Shown: piece by piece, positions 1 through 11,574 of the stretch
How the letters are laid out: each line of letters starts with the position of its first letter
Position numbering within the stretch: position 1 is the first letter of the stretch
Assembly: GCF_014641855.1 (NCBI RefSeq)
Contig: NZ_BMII01000004.1
Span: forward strand, 62,001-126,000
Length of the DNA: 64,000 nucleotides
DNA from: Shewanella inventionis
Lineage (GTDB): Bacteria > Pseudomonadota > Gammaproteobacteria > Enterobacterales > Shewanellaceae
Direction of reading: 5' to 3'
Translations under genes and position numbers: made by a program
Notes under the pieces: model-generated
Seen by the model: the letters and a program-made list of their open reading frames with translations, nothing else
The model's database searches: none
Told to the model about the DNA's origin: nothing

Positions 1-450
1 AAAATGACAAACCGCAACCCCTAACGCATCTGCGGCATCGGCTTGAGGCGCCGCAGGTAATTTTAACAGTTGTTTTATCATGTGTTGTACTTGTGCTTTT
101 TGCGCGCGGCCAGTGCCTACTACGGCACTTTTAATTTGCGTTGCGCTGTATTCAGCAACAGGTAAATTGGCACACGTTGCCGCAACGATAGCCGCGCCAC
201 GCGCTTGTCCTAACTTGAGCGCAGAATCAGCATTTTTTGCCATAAAAACGCGCTCAATTGCAAACTCATTGGGTTGATACTGAGTTATGATTTCGGTTAG
301 GCCTGAAAAAATCTGCTGTAAGCGCTGAGGTAGATCATCTGCTGATGTACGAATACACCCACTGCCTAAATAAATTTGTTGTCTGCCTTGGCATTGGATC
401 ACACCATAACCGGTAATACGCGATCCAGGATCGACCCCTAATATAATCAT
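1..450 (-). CDS. ruvC: Crossover junction endodeoxyribonuclease RuvC (3' end outside window)
   Basis: RuvC is the nuclease that resolves Holliday junctions after RuvAB branch migration, acting as a dimer on cytoplasmic DNA. The 150 codons present begin [16 protein letters not shown], the family N-terminus with the first catalytic Asp at residue 7. [20 protein letters not shown] carries the catalytic Glu, and [15 protein letters not shown], near the window edge, carries the C-terminal acidic pair. The family is about 173 residues long, so only some 20 residues are missing. The ATG overlaps the yebC stop codon by 4 nt (ATGA), so the two genes are translationally coupled; ruvAB would be expected further downstream, outside the window. 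Confidence 0.96.
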   Translation of the reverse strand, partial: MIILGVDPGSRITGYGVIQCQGRQQIYLGSGCIRTSADDLPQRLQQIFSGLTEIITQYQPNEFAIERVFMAKNADSALKLGQARGAAIVAATCANLPVAEYSATQIKSAVVGTGRAQKAQVQHMIKQLLKLPAAPQADAADALGVAVCHF

Positions 451-1199
451 AGATTATCTAATGCTTCCATTACGTCATTAGAAATCTCAGCGTTATGATA
501 CACTTCTTGTACATCATCGTGATCTTCTAAGGTATCAATTAAGCGTAAAAATTTCTCTGCGGTTTCAAGATCTAACTCAGCTTTAGTCGATGCCACCATG
601 GTAACTTCTGCATTAATTGAGCTAAGCGAGCCATTATCTAATGCATCTTTTACTTTACCAAAGGTTTCAGGGCTGGTGAACACATCCATTGCACCATCAT
701 CATGAGTCACCACATCATCTGCGCCCGCATCCAAGGCCAGCTCCATCAGTGTGTCTTCATCTATGCTGTTATCATAGGAAATAACACCTAATTTAGTGAA
801 TAAATAGGCTACAGATCCATCTGTACCCAGGTTGCCACCTGATTTGTTAAATGCATTACGTACGCCAGACACTGTGCGGTTACGGTTATCAGTCATGGTT
901 TCTACCATCACAGCTGTACCACCAGGCCCATAACCTTCATAAATTATCGTTTCAAGTTGCTGGCCATCAACTTCGCCCGCGCCTCTTTTGATAGCACGCT
1001 CTACCGTGTCGCGAGTCATATTATTTGATAACGCTTTGTCAATTGCAGCCCGAAGCCTTGGGTTTGCATCCGGATCTGAGCCCCCCTCTCTGGCAGCAAC
1101 GGTCAGTTCGCGAATAAATTTAGTAAATAACTTGCCGCGTTTAGCATCTTGCGCGGCTTTACGGTGTTTGATGTTGGCCCATTTACTGTGCCCTGCCAT
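447..1199 (-). CDS. yebC: YebC/PmpR-type DNA-binding regulatory protein
   Basis: This is a member of the widespread YebC/TACO1 family. Different members have been described as DNA-binding regulators or as translation factors that relieve ribosome stalling, so the precise role is open. The frame stays open to 1217, but the family starts [14 protein letters not shown]. An AAGGAG ribosome-binding site lies inside the longer version, so the ATG at 1199 is chosen, giving 250 residues, the usual length. The three-domain alpha/beta pattern is intact, with GYGPGGTAV mid-protein. The gene precedes ruvC with a 4-nt overlap and follows the aspS terminator. Confidence 0.95.
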   Translation of the reverse strand: MAGHSKWANIKHRKAAQDAKRGKLFTKFIRELTVAAREGGSDPDANPRLRAAIDKALSNNMTRDTVERAIKRGAGEVDGQQLETIIYEGYGPGGTAVMVETMTDNRNRTVSGVRNAFNKSGGNLGTDGSVAYLFTKLGVISYDNSIDEDTLMELALDAGADDVVTHDDGAMDVFTSPETFGKVKDALDNGSLSSINAEVTMVASTKAELDLETAEKFLRLIDTLEDHDDVQEVYHNAEISNDVMEALDNL

Positions 1200-1239
1200 G
1201 TAAAGCTCCTTTTTCATGCAAGTAGAACATATTACTCGT

Positions 1240-1272
1240 AAAAAACATACCGAGGCAGCAGCCTCGGTATGT
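1240..1272 (-). terminator. Rho-independent terminator after aspS
   Basis: A perfect 12-bp inverted repeat (1245-1256 with 1261-1272) has a 4-nt loop and is followed on the minus strand by six T residues (1245 down to 1240). It lies between the aspS stop and the yebC ribosome-binding site. aspS transcription should therefore end here, at least partly, and yebC-ruvC would depend on read-through or on a promoter within or just after the hairpin. Confidence 0.9.
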
Positions 1273-1310
1273 GGTGCTCTTTAAGAGCGAATTATACTGA
1301 ACGGTTTAGG

Positions 1311-3086
1311 TTATTCTTCAGCTTTAGGCTTTTCAATAACTGCAATTCCGAGTTCAGTTAATTGCACAGGATTGGCAAACCCTGGCGCATTAGTTAACGG
1401 ACATGCTGCGGTAGTGGTTTTAGGGAATGCCATCACATCACGAATTGAGGTTGCACCCGTCATTAACATGATAATACGGTCTAAACCAAACGCTAAACCG
1501 GCATGAGGAGGTGTACCATAACGTAATGCTTCAAGTAAGAAACCAAATTTCTCTTTTGCTTCTTCTGGTTCAATACCTAATAAGCTAAATACCGTGCTTT
1601 GCATCTCTGCATTATGAATACGAACAGAACCGCCACCTAATTCACAGCCATTTAGTACCATGTCATACGCATCTGAAATTGCAGCAACAGGATCTGCGGC
1701 TAATTCTGCTGGGCTTATGCCACGAGGTGCCGTAAATGGGTGGTGAACGGCATGTAAGCCGCCATTGATTTTTTCAAACATTGGGAAGTCAACCACCCAA
1801 AGTGGGCGCCATTGACCTTCTAATAAATTAAAATCTTCACCAGCTTTTAGACGCAATGCCCCCATTGCTTCAGCAACAACATTGGCTTTATCTGCGCCAA
1901 ATAAAATGATGTCACCGGTTTGAGCACCTGTGCGACTAATAATGTCATTAACGATAGATTCAGATAAAAACTTAAGTACCGGTGATTGAATACCATCCAT
2001 GCCGGCGGCTAAGTCATTAATCTTCATCCAAGCAAGGCCTTTAGCACCATAAATGCCGGCATATTTGGTGTAGTCGTCAATTTGTTTACGAGACAGTGAA
2101 GCTCCCGTTGGGATACGTAGAGCTGCAACTCGGCCTTCTGCGTCATTTGCAGGACCGTTAAATACAGCAAATTCAACCTCTTTGACTAAGTCAGCAATAT
2201 CAACGAGTTCTAGAGGGTTACGTAAATCAGGTTTGTCTGAGCCATAACGCTTCATGGCTTCAGCGTAGGTCATACGTGGAAAATCACCTAAATCAACATT
2301 GAGTAAATCTTGGAATAATCCGCGCATCATTTGCTCGGTTTTTTCCATGACTTGTTCAGACGTCATAAATGAGGTCTCAATATCAATTTGGGTAAATTCA
2401 GGTTGACGGTCTGCACGTAAATCTTCGTCGCGGAAACATTTAACAATTTGATAGTAGCGATCAAAGCCAGACATCATCAGTAACTGTTTAAACAGCTGAG
2501 GTGACTGTGGCAATGCAAAGAACTGCCCTTTATAAGTGCGGCTTGGAACTAAGTAGTCGCGGGCACCTTCTGGTGTTGCTTTTGTTAAGATTGGCGTTTC
2601 GATATCCAAAAAGCCATTATTATCTAAAAAGCGACGTACAGCACTGGTGACTTTTGCGCGGAAAATTAACCGCTCAGCCATTTCTGGACGACGTAGGTCT
2701 AAATAACGATATTTAAGGCGTTGTTCTTCGCTGTTATTTTGATGATTGTCCATGCTCAATGGCAATGGTGCCGACGCATTAATAATGGTCAATTGCTTGC
2801 CAAGAATTTCAATTTCACCCGTTTTCATTTGTGGGTTTATTTGGCTGTCAGGGCGTGCACGAACAATACCCGTTACTTGAACACAAAATTCACTGCGTAA
2901 TGTGCTTGCAATGTCAAAGACTTCTTTTAAGTCTGGATCATAAACAACCTGTACCAGCCCTTCTCTGTCGCGTAAGTCTAAAAAAACAACTCCGCCCAAA
3001 TCACGACTACGGTTAACCCAACCGACTAAAGTAACTTCTTGACCAAGATGAGACAGATTAATGTCTCCACAATAATGACTGCGCAT
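1311..3086 (-). CDS. aspS: Aspartate--tRNA ligase
   Basis: This cytoplasmic class IIb aminoacyl-tRNA synthetase charges tRNA-Asp. The 591-residue length is typical of the bacterial enzyme. An N-terminal OB-fold anticodon-binding domain (about residues 1-105) begins [20 protein letters not shown]. The catalytic core contains the class II motif 2 region [18 protein letters not shown] and motif 3 GLAFGLDRI. The roughly 120-residue insertion typical of bacterial AspRS lies between them. A strong terminator follows. Its substrate tRNA genes lie at 33.4-33.6 kb in the same window. Confidence 0.97.
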   Translation of the reverse strand: MRSHYCGDINLSHLGQEVTLVGWVNRSRDLGGVVFLDLRDREGLVQVVYDPDLKEVFDIASTLRSEFCVQVTGIVRARPDSQINPQMKTGEIEILGKQLTIINASAPLPLSMDNHQNNSEEQRLKYRYLDLRRPEMAERLIFRAKVTSAVRRFLDNNGFLDIETPILTKATPEGARDYLVPSRTYKGQFFALPQSPQLFKQLLMMSGFDRYYQIVKCFRDEDLRADRQPEFTQIDIETSFMTSEQVMEKTEQMMRGLFQDLLNVDLGDFPRMTYAEAMKRYGSDKPDLRNPLELVDIADLVKEVEFAVFNGPANDAEGRVAALRIPTGASLSRKQIDDYTKYAGIYGAKGLAWMKINDLAAGMDGIQSPVLKFLSESIVNDIISRTGAQTGDIILFGADKANVVAEAMGALRLKAGEDFNLLEGQWRPLWVVDFPMFEKINGGLHAVHHPFTAPRGISPAELAADPVAAISDAYDMVLNGCELGGGSVRIHNAEMQSTVFSLLGIEPEEAKEKFGFLLEALRYGTPPHAGLAFGLDRIIMLMTGATSIRDVMAFPKTTTAACPLTNAPGFANPVQLTELGIAVIEKPKAEE

Positions 3087-3257
3087 TGAACTCTATCCTT
3101 TATCCACAAAGCGGTATTTTTGGAAATCGAAAACGATAAAAACGGCATTATATACCGTGACTCAAACATATGCATTGAAGTATCAGTCAGTTTACGTCAA
3201 TTAACCATACCTGCGGCACATAATCTCGCTTGACTGACTGAAAAATCAACAAAACAG

Positions 3258-6083
3258 TTAGTTCATTTTATATTGATGACCACCAATCTTTTTAGCTTGA
3301 TACATTAATTGATCGGCCATCTTAAGTAATAATGGTGCGTTATCAGCGTCATCAGCAAAAAGTGCAATACCAATACTGGCCGAAATACTCACACTCACAC
3401 CGTCGATATGGAACGGTTTTTTTAAGGCTTGCAATATGTTGTCGGCAACCTGTTGAGCGCTGCTTCTATTGTCTATATTATTGAGCAAGAGCACAAATTC
3501 GTCACCACCAAAACGTGCAACAGTATCAGACTCTCGAACACACTTACGTAGCAACAAGCCAACGCGATGCAGTAGCTTATCTCCTATGTGATGTCCATGA
3601 AGATCGTTTACCGCTTTAAAACCGTCTAAATCAATAAACAGGAGCGCAAAACGCTGTTTCTCCCTATGATGTGTTAGCACTGCTTGGTGTAATCTGTCAT
3701 CAAATAAGCCGCGATTGGCTAATCCGGTCAGGTTGTCATGGCTAGCCATAAATTTCAGGTTATCTTCTGCTTTAAGCCTTTTTTGGATTTCAATGTTTAA
3801 ACGGCGATTAGACATAAATACGACTGCAGCAATCAATGTCAAAATCAATAATCCAAAAATCAAAATCTTTAGCCAACGCTCATAACGCAACGTGTCGCTG
3901 TTTAAATCAAGAGAAACCCACTTTTGATACATATTTTGCTGTTCGGTTTCATCAATAGTGGCTAACACCCGGTCAACAAGCGGAACTAATTCTTTGACTC
4001 CTGGAAAAAAACCAATACGACTATGTTGCTCGGTTAATTCAGCAACTAATGACATTTTTAAACTCGGGTATTGGCCACCTTTTAATGTGGAGGCTAACGA
4101 AGCGACTTGTTCAACAAACATGTCCGCAGTTCCGTTGATCACGGCTTGGATCCCTTGATTAGTATCAGCAACAGTAACCAGTTCTATCCCAGGATATTGT
4201 TGTCTTAATTGGGGCACAATATGGTATCCGTCAACAACCGCGAGTCGTTTACCTACAACATGTGAGATGTTAAAAATAGGTGGTTGCGTAATCGACGTCA
4301 CTATCGCCCACGGAGAGGGCCAATAAGGCGCTGAAAAAGAAAGAGCACTTTCACGCGCAGTGGTTTGTGCCATGCTCGCCACTAAGTGGATCTCACCTTT
4401 TATCAGATCATTAACCATTTGGACAAAATCATCATATGCAACAGGAATAATCGTTAAATTTAATTGCCTCACAAGTAAATTTTTAATGTCGGCATTAACC
4501 CCTAAAAACTGACCGTTTTTACCTTGAAACTCCATCGGCGCCCAGTTTTTTAGGTAACCCATTTTAATGGCGCCTATACTGGTAATATATTGTTTTTGCT
4601 GTTTTGTTAATTTAATTTTATTAGCTGTCGCAGCAAAATATCTATCATCAGGGTTAATTAACCATTTACGCTCAATTTGTATTTGTTCTTCTACAGAGAT
4701 TAAATTGAAACCCGCCTCAATTCGGTCCGCTAATCCACTGTCATCAACACGCGTTAAGGTGTACATCTGAGTGTTAAATTCGATGTCTGTGTATTGACGA
4801 AAATTAGCCCACAATTTATTGGCAAGTAAGTAATGTGATGTCATTGCAGCAGAAGAAACAAACCCAACAATTTCATGATTCTGGGCCGCGTTAACCATCG
4901 CATCTAAGGTATCGTAAAATCGTAATTGAGCTTTAGGGAATGCGGTTTTAACCTCGCTAATATAGGGCGCAGTAGGAAACACCCCTATTCTCATGTCTGA
5001 CGTTTCGATATTTTTAAGCTGTTGATTATTGCTAAAAAAACGACTCTTAACTGAAATGATATTCCATGCCTGTTTAAGCCCAGAACGCATATCTTGGCTT
5101 TCTGGGTAACCAATATGCACGTCTGCGACACCCCGTTTGACATCGTCAATGGTGGTGTTCATGTCACCTGAGACAAAATCTATATTGATGCCAGTTTTTT
5201 TAGACCATAACTGCCATAAATCAACTAACATCCCTGAAGGTAATCCATCAACACCAATATCAGCAAAGGGTTCTATACCCGTTTGCATCGCAATAACAAC
5301 GCCAGAGGTTTGTTTATGGTAGCCTAGCCATCGACGCTCAATTTGTTTAATGACCTTGGGTGAAATTAACTCAAACCCTGCGTTAATTTTATCAAGCAGT
5401 GTTTGATTACCTTTTATCACTGCAGGCGATAAATTAACCTTTTTAATAAAAATTCGCGATGAACTGTAAAAATTAGCTGCAATATCTTGCTCTAGCTCAA
5501 CATTCCGTTGATAACCTTCAATACCAGCAAAAACAAATAAATCTCCTTTTGCTGCAGCTTGCAATAATTGTTTACGGTTTTTGTATCGCTTAAAACTCAA
5601 GCGAGGCTCCAGCTCATGGAGCATGACTTCATGCGAAGAACCTGCAACAACCCCTATTTGATAAGGGATCAAATCACTCACTTGTTTTTTATTAACAATG
5701 GATTTGTGTACATAAAGATAAGCATTTAACGAGGTAAACGGCATTGCAAAATCAAACAGGTTTGCGCGTGCTGCCGTTTGAGACATACCGATGTGGATAT
5801 CGGCGTTGTTGTGCTCAAGTTGATCTAAAGAGGCTTGCCAATGACGGGCGACAAATTGCACCTTCGTGTTAGTCACAATTGACCATTCACGCCACATGTC
5901 GACTAAAATTCCGGCTGGATTACCTTGTTTATCTAAATATTGGAAAGGGTAGGTATCTTCTCCTAATACCACCACTAATGGTTTAGGTGGATTTAACCTC
6001 GATTGCTCATTTGCATGTACTGCGCTTGCAGGAAGGCTTAGCGACATCAACACGAATGTCAGCACCCAATATATCAATTTCAA
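3258..6083 (-). CDS. Membrane diguanylate cyclase with three periplasmic solute-binding sensor domains
   Basis: Predicted inner-membrane sensor that makes cyclic di-GMP. A signal peptide (residues 1-24, ending PASAVHA) is followed by three consecutive bacterial solute-binding family 3 modules at roughly 30-250, 260-475 and 495-720. The second and third begin with the typical IGVFPTAP- and MGYLKNWAPMEF-like strands. One membrane helix (about 738-760) and a short coiled coil lead to a C-terminal GGDEF domain. The active motif GGDEF and the upstream RESD inhibitory site (RxxD, five residues before) are intact, so the enzyme is probably active and product-inhibited. There is no EAL domain. It is transcribed alone. 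The ligands are unknown; family 3 modules usually bind amino acids or related small molecules. Confidence 0.88.
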   Translation of the reverse strand: MKLIYWVLTFVLMSLSLPASAVHANEQSRLNPPKPLVVVLGEDTYPFQYLDKQGNPAGILVDMWREWSIVTNTKVQFVARHWQASLDQLEHNNADIHIGMSQTAARANLFDFAMPFTSLNAYLYVHKSIVNKKQVSDLIPYQIGVVAGSSHEVMLHELEPRLSFKRYKNRKQLLQAAAKGDLFVFAGIEGYQRNVELEQDIAANFYSSSRIFIKKVNLSPAVIKGNQTLLDKINAGFELISPKVIKQIERRWLGYHKQTSGVVIAMQTGIEPFADIGVDGLPSGMLVDLWQLWSKKTGINIDFVSGDMNTTIDDVKRGVADVHIGYPESQDMRSGLKQAWNIISVKSRFFSNNQQLKNIETSDMRIGVFPTAPYISEVKTAFPKAQLRFYDTLDAMVNAAQNHEIVGFVSSAAMTSHYLLANKLWANFRQYTDIEFNTQMYTLTRVDDSGLADRIEAGFNLISVEEQIQIERKWLINPDDRYFAATANKIKLTKQQKQYITSIGAIKMGYLKNWAPMEFQGKNGQFLGVNADIKNLLVRQLNLTIIPVAYDDFVQMVNDLIKGEIHLVASMAQTTARESALSFSAPYWPSPWAIVTSITQPPIFNISHVVGKRLAVVDGYHIVPQLRQQYPGIELVTVADTNQGIQAVINGTADMFVEQVASLASTLKGGQYPSLKMSLVAELTEQHSRIGFFPGVKELVPLVDRVLATIDETEQQNMYQKWVSLDLNSDTLRYERWLKILIFGLLILTLIAAVVFMSNRRLNIEIQKRLKAEDNLKFMASHDNLTGLANRGLFDDRLHQAVLTHHREKQRFALLFIDLDGFKAVNDLHGHHIGDKLLHRVGLLLRKCVRESDTVARFGGDEFVLLLNNIDNRSSAQQVADNILQALKKPFHIDGVSVSISASIGIALFADDADNAPLLLKMADQLMYQAKKIGGHQYKMN

Positions 6084-8302
<2,219 letters not shown>

Positions 8303-8327
8303 CTTATACTATTCAACAGGAATTGAC

Positions 8328-9101
8328 ATGTTAAAGCAGGTAATTGCTCTATCCGTTGCAGCAGCCTTATTATCAGGTTGTACAACAACTCAAAAACCAA
8401 CGACACCTCCGCTAACAAATGCTGAGTTGAATAGCAGTTTGCTTAATTCGCAAACGGTCGTCATTGATGCCATTAATGCTCAATGCAATCAACAAAGTGA
8501 AGAAATTAACGCCCTATCTGCTGAAATGAGAAAGCTCAAAACGCAGGTAAGTACTGCGATGGCACAAAGACCCAAAACGATTGTAGTGCCACCGCCACAG
8601 GTAGAAAGACCCATTGCAATACCCGCTCAATGCTCTGAAGCCACCATAGGTGAAAAATTCTTATTAGGTGAAGTAGAGAGTGTGCATGTTGACGAAGTTA
8701 AAGCAGTATTTGCTACACGTATTGATACAGGAGCAGAATCCTCATCGTTAGATGCGCGTAATATCGTATTATTTGAACGTGATGGCGTGCAATGGGTTCG
8801 CTTTGACGTAATGACAAATGGCATTGATCAACCGGCAAACACATTTGAATCAAAAGTAGAAAAGTTTGTGCGTATTAAACAAGATGTTGAGTCAGAGGAT
8901 GATCGTCGCCCGGTGATCCACGCTCATTTAAAAATAGGAAAATACTCAGCAGAAACAGATTTAAACCTTGTTGATCGAAGCCACCTAGATTATCCATTAT
9001 TGCTAGGTCGCAAGTTTATGAAAGACATCGCAGTCGTAGATGTAGGCCAAATCTATATCCATGGCAAAGCCAAAAACCAAATCACCACTATCATTAAATA
9101 G
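8328..9101 (+). CDS. Retropepsin-like lipoprotein ('ATP-dependent zinc protease' family)
   Basis: Predicted periplasmic lipoprotein. The signal peptide ends in the lipobox LSGC (lipid Cys at residue 18). A coiled-coil stretch (about 40-80) and a proline-rich linker lead to a small domain with TRIDTGAESSSL. Its DTGA (residues 133-136) is the active-site triplet of retroviral-type aspartic peptidases, and LLGRKFM lies near the C-terminus. The older family name, ATP-dependent zinc protease, is misleading, because no HExxH or ATPase motif is present. The gene opens an operon with an inactive transglutaminase/membrane protein and an ATP-grasp ligase. From memory, such trios are now named Rlo (retropepsin-like, osmotic stress tolerance) in some databases. 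The substrate is unknown. Confidence 0.85.
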   Translation: MLKQVIALSVAAALLSGCTTTQKPTTPPLTNAELNSSLLNSQTVVIDAINAQCNQQSEEINALSAEMRKLKTQVSTAMAQRPKTIVVPPPQVERPIAIPAQCSEATIGEKFLLGEVESVHVDEVKAVFATRIDTGAESSSLDARNIVLFERDGVQWVRFDVMTNGIDQPANTFESKVEKFVRIKQDVESEDDRRPVIHAHLKIGKYSAETDLNLVDRSHLDYPLLLGRKFMKDIAVVDVGQIYIHGKAKNQITTIIK

Positions 9102-9109
9102 GATCAGTA

Positions 9110-10618
9110 ATGCATTCTCGTAAACCGTTTTACATCTTTGTTGCGCTGCTATTTATTATTGGTATTAGCACCAGTATATACCGTGGGATTGAGCACAATG
9201 TGCCCTTCTTACCAGGCGAACAAGTTCAAAGTTGGGCTGTTGATGCAAAAGTCAGTTTTGTTGGTGGTGCTCAACCTGCAGAAGTGAACTTTTCGCTGCC
9301 TAATGATCCTGCATTTGACGTTCTTGTTGAGAATGCCACGTCGCCTGGTTATGGCCTAACCATCTCAAACGATGTTGCTAATCGTCGTGCAGTATGGTCT
9401 ATTCGCGAAGCCACAGGACCACAAGCGTTATATTATCGAGTAACATTAGTGCCTACCGGCAAATTATCGATATTAGCCACTGAAGAACCCGTAACACCGG
9501 ATCCATATTTGTGGCCTGCTACTGAAAAATCAGCTGCAGAACAAATTACCGAAGATGTATGGGGGCGCAGTGCCACTAATTTATCGTTTGCTCAGCAATT
9601 AATGAACTTAATTAACGATACAGAGCAAAGCCAAAACATGGCACTGCTTTTATCGGCAAACACCTCAACTGATTTATTTTTACACATGCTGCACTCAAAA
9701 GGTGTTCCAGCACGTATTGTTAACGGCTTACAATTAGAAGATCAACGTCGCCGTCAGCAATTAACGTCTTATGTGCAAGTTTACAATAAAGGCGAATGGG
9801 TGTTATTTGACGTCCCAAATAACAAACAAGGCCGTGATAACACTTTAGTATTGTGGGAATATTCTGGCCACTCAGTACTTGATGTAATGGGCGGTATTAA
9901 CTCGCAAGTTAACTTTTCAATGCTTCAAGACACTCGTTCAGCATTAGCGACCTCAATCGACATGATGATGAACGATAACGCATGGGATTTCTCACTTTAT
10001 CAATTACCACTTGAAGAGCAGAGTTTATTTAAAGGTATTTTGCTGATCCCTATTGGTGTATTAGTGGTAGTATTTTTGCGTGTGATTGTCGGCATTAAAA
10101 CCTCTGGTACTTTTATGCCAGTGTTAATTGCCTTAGCCTTTATTCAAACCACATTATTGACCGGTTTAATCGGTTTCTTATTGATTGTGGCCTTTGGCTT
10201 AATGATCCGCTCTTACTTATCGACACTCAATTTACTGCTCATATCCCGAATATCCGCGGTTATTATTGTGGTTATTTTTATCATCGGTTTATTCACGCTT
10301 ATTTCGTTCAAATTAGGCTTAAGCGAAGGGTTAACTGTGACATTCTTCCCAATGATCATTCTTGCATGGACCATTGAACGTATGTCTATCCTATGGGAAG
10401 AAGAAGGCCCTAAAAAGGTATTTGTTTCTGGTGGCGGTAGCTTATTTGTGGCCACCCTAGCCTACTTGGCAATGGACAATGACTTAGTGCAACATTGGGT
10501 GTTTAACTTTTTAGGTATTCACTTGGTCATTTTAGCTTTAGTGTTAGTGATGGGCCAATACACAGGTTACCGTTTAACTGAGCTAAAACGCTTTAAACCA
10601 TTAGTTGGAGAGAAATAA
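9110..10618 (+). CDS. Inactive transglutaminase fused to about seven membrane helices
   Basis: Predicted inner-membrane protein of 502 residues. An N-terminal anchor (about 7-23) precedes a periplasmic beta-rich region and a transglutaminase-like domain (about 155-270). Inside it, LFLHMLHSKGVPARIVNGLQ and QVYNKGEWVLFDVPN match the transglutaminase core. The positions where the catalytic Cys and His normally sit do not carry those residues, so it is probably a binding rather than a cross-linking domain. From about residue 305, several hydrophobic helices follow, with conserved KTSGTFMPVLIALAF. It starts 8 nt after the lipoprotein gene and shares TAATG with the ATP-grasp gene, so co-translation is likely. 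The family is known from conserved three-gene clusters of predicted peptide or amide ligases. Confidence 0.87.
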   Translation: MHSRKPFYIFVALLFIIGISTSIYRGIEHNVPFLPGEQVQSWAVDAKVSFVGGAQPAEVNFSLPNDPAFDVLVENATSPGYGLTISNDVANRRAVWSIREATGPQALYYRVTLVPTGKLSILATEEPVTPDPYLWPATEKSAAEQITEDVWGRSATNLSFAQQLMNLINDTEQSQNMALLLSANTSTDLFLHMLHSKGVPARIVNGLQLEDQRRRQQLTSYVQVYNKGEWVLFDVPNNKQGRDNTLVLWEYSGHSVLDVMGGINSQVNFSMLQDTRSALATSIDMMMNDNAWDFSLYQLPLEEQSLFKGILLIPIGVLVVVFLRVIVGIKTSGTFMPVLIALAFIQTTLLTGLIGFLLIVAFGLMIRSYLSTLNLLLISRISAVIIVVIFIIGLFTLISFKLGLSEGLTVTFFPMIILAWTIERMSILWEEEGPKKVFVSGGGSLFVATLAYLAMDNDLVQHWVFNFLGIHLVILALVLVMGQYTGYRLTELKRFKPLVGEK

Positions 10619-11574
10619 TGAAGTACGCCTGGCCTTGGGAATTGAGCCGTAGCGGTGTACTTAATATGAACAGGCGCAATATTAGCTATATTGGTCGCTA
10701 TAATCAGCGTAAATTTTACAAACGCGTTGATGATAAGTTGATCACTAAGCAACTTGCGCTTGCTAATAACATTGCGGTTCCAGACCTCATTGGTGTTGTC
10801 AATGAACAACACAAGATTCAAGAAATCCCAGACATGGTCAATGACCGTACTGGCTTTGTTATCAAACCGGCTAAAGGTTCTGGTGGTAAAGGGATTTTGG
10901 TAATAACTAAGGTGAACAATGGCTGTTACTACAAGCCTAATGGTCATGAAGTCACTCACAGTGAAATTTACCGGCACGTGTCTAACATTCTCAGTGGATT
11001 ATTTTCACTGGGCGGAAAACCAGATGTCGCGATTGTTGAAGGCTTAATTGAATTCGACCCCGTATTTGATGGTTTTAGTTATGAAGGCGTACCTGACATT
11101 CGCTTAATCGTATTTAAGGGATTCCCTGTAATGGGAATGCTACGTTTATCGACGGCGGCGTCAGACGGTAAAGCTAACTTACACCAAGGTGCTGTTGGTG
11201 TTGGGCTCGATATTGCAACAGGCAAAAGTTTGCACGCAGTGCAGTTTGACCTACCTGTTGATAAACATCCCGACACCCACTATCCATTGTCTAATATCAC
11301 AGTGCCACACTGGGAAACCTTACTGCATACGGCATCAAGTGCTTATGAAATGTGTGAGTTAGGTTATCTTGGTACTGACATGGTATTAGATAAAAACAAA
11401 GGACCATTGCTACTAGAATTGAATGCCCGCCCAGGTTTAACGATTCAAATTGCTAATGGTAGAGGCATTTTACCTCGACTAAAACACGTTGAAGCCATGA
11501 AAGGCCCTGCGATGTCAGTCGAAGAACGCGTGGCGTATGCTAAAAAGCATTTCTCTAGTAATCCTAAGTTTTAG
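10618..11574 (+). CDS. RimK-like ATP-grasp (alpha-L-glutamate ligase-related) protein
   Basis: Predicted cytoplasmic ATP-dependent ligase of 318 residues that would join an amino or carboxyl group to an acyl-phosphate intermediate. The ATP-grasp signature is clear: the glycine-rich loop GFVIKPAKGSGGKGILVI (about 80-97), the substrate segment PDIRLIVFKGFPVMGMLRLST, the loop NLHQGAVGVGLD and the metal-binding LLLELNARPGLTIQIANG near the C-terminus. The last resembles the ExN metal site of RimK and glutathione synthetase. Its start codon overlaps the stop of the membrane protein (TAATG). The compound it modifies cannot be read from sequence. Confidence 0.88.
   Translation: MKYAWPWELSRSGVLNMNRRNISYIGRYNQRKFYKRVDDKLITKQLALANNIAVPDLIGVVNEQHKIQEIPDMVNDRTGFVIKPAKGSGGKGILVITKVNNGCYYKPNGHEVTHSEIYRHVSNILSGLFSLGGKPDVAIVEGLIEFDPVFDGFSYEGVPDIRLIVFKGFPVMGMLRLSTAASDGKANLHQGAVGVGLDIATGKSLHAVQFDLPVDKHPDTHYPLSNITVPHWETLLHTASSAYEMCELGYLGTDMVLDKNKGPLLLELNARPGLTIQIANGRGILPRLKHVEAMKGPAMSVEERVAYAKKHFSSNPKF

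Noticed and set aside
8328..9101. ATP-dependent zinc protease as a literal function
   Set aside because: No HExxH, ATPase or other zinc motif is present; the DTGAES signature indicates an aspartic-peptidase-like fold.
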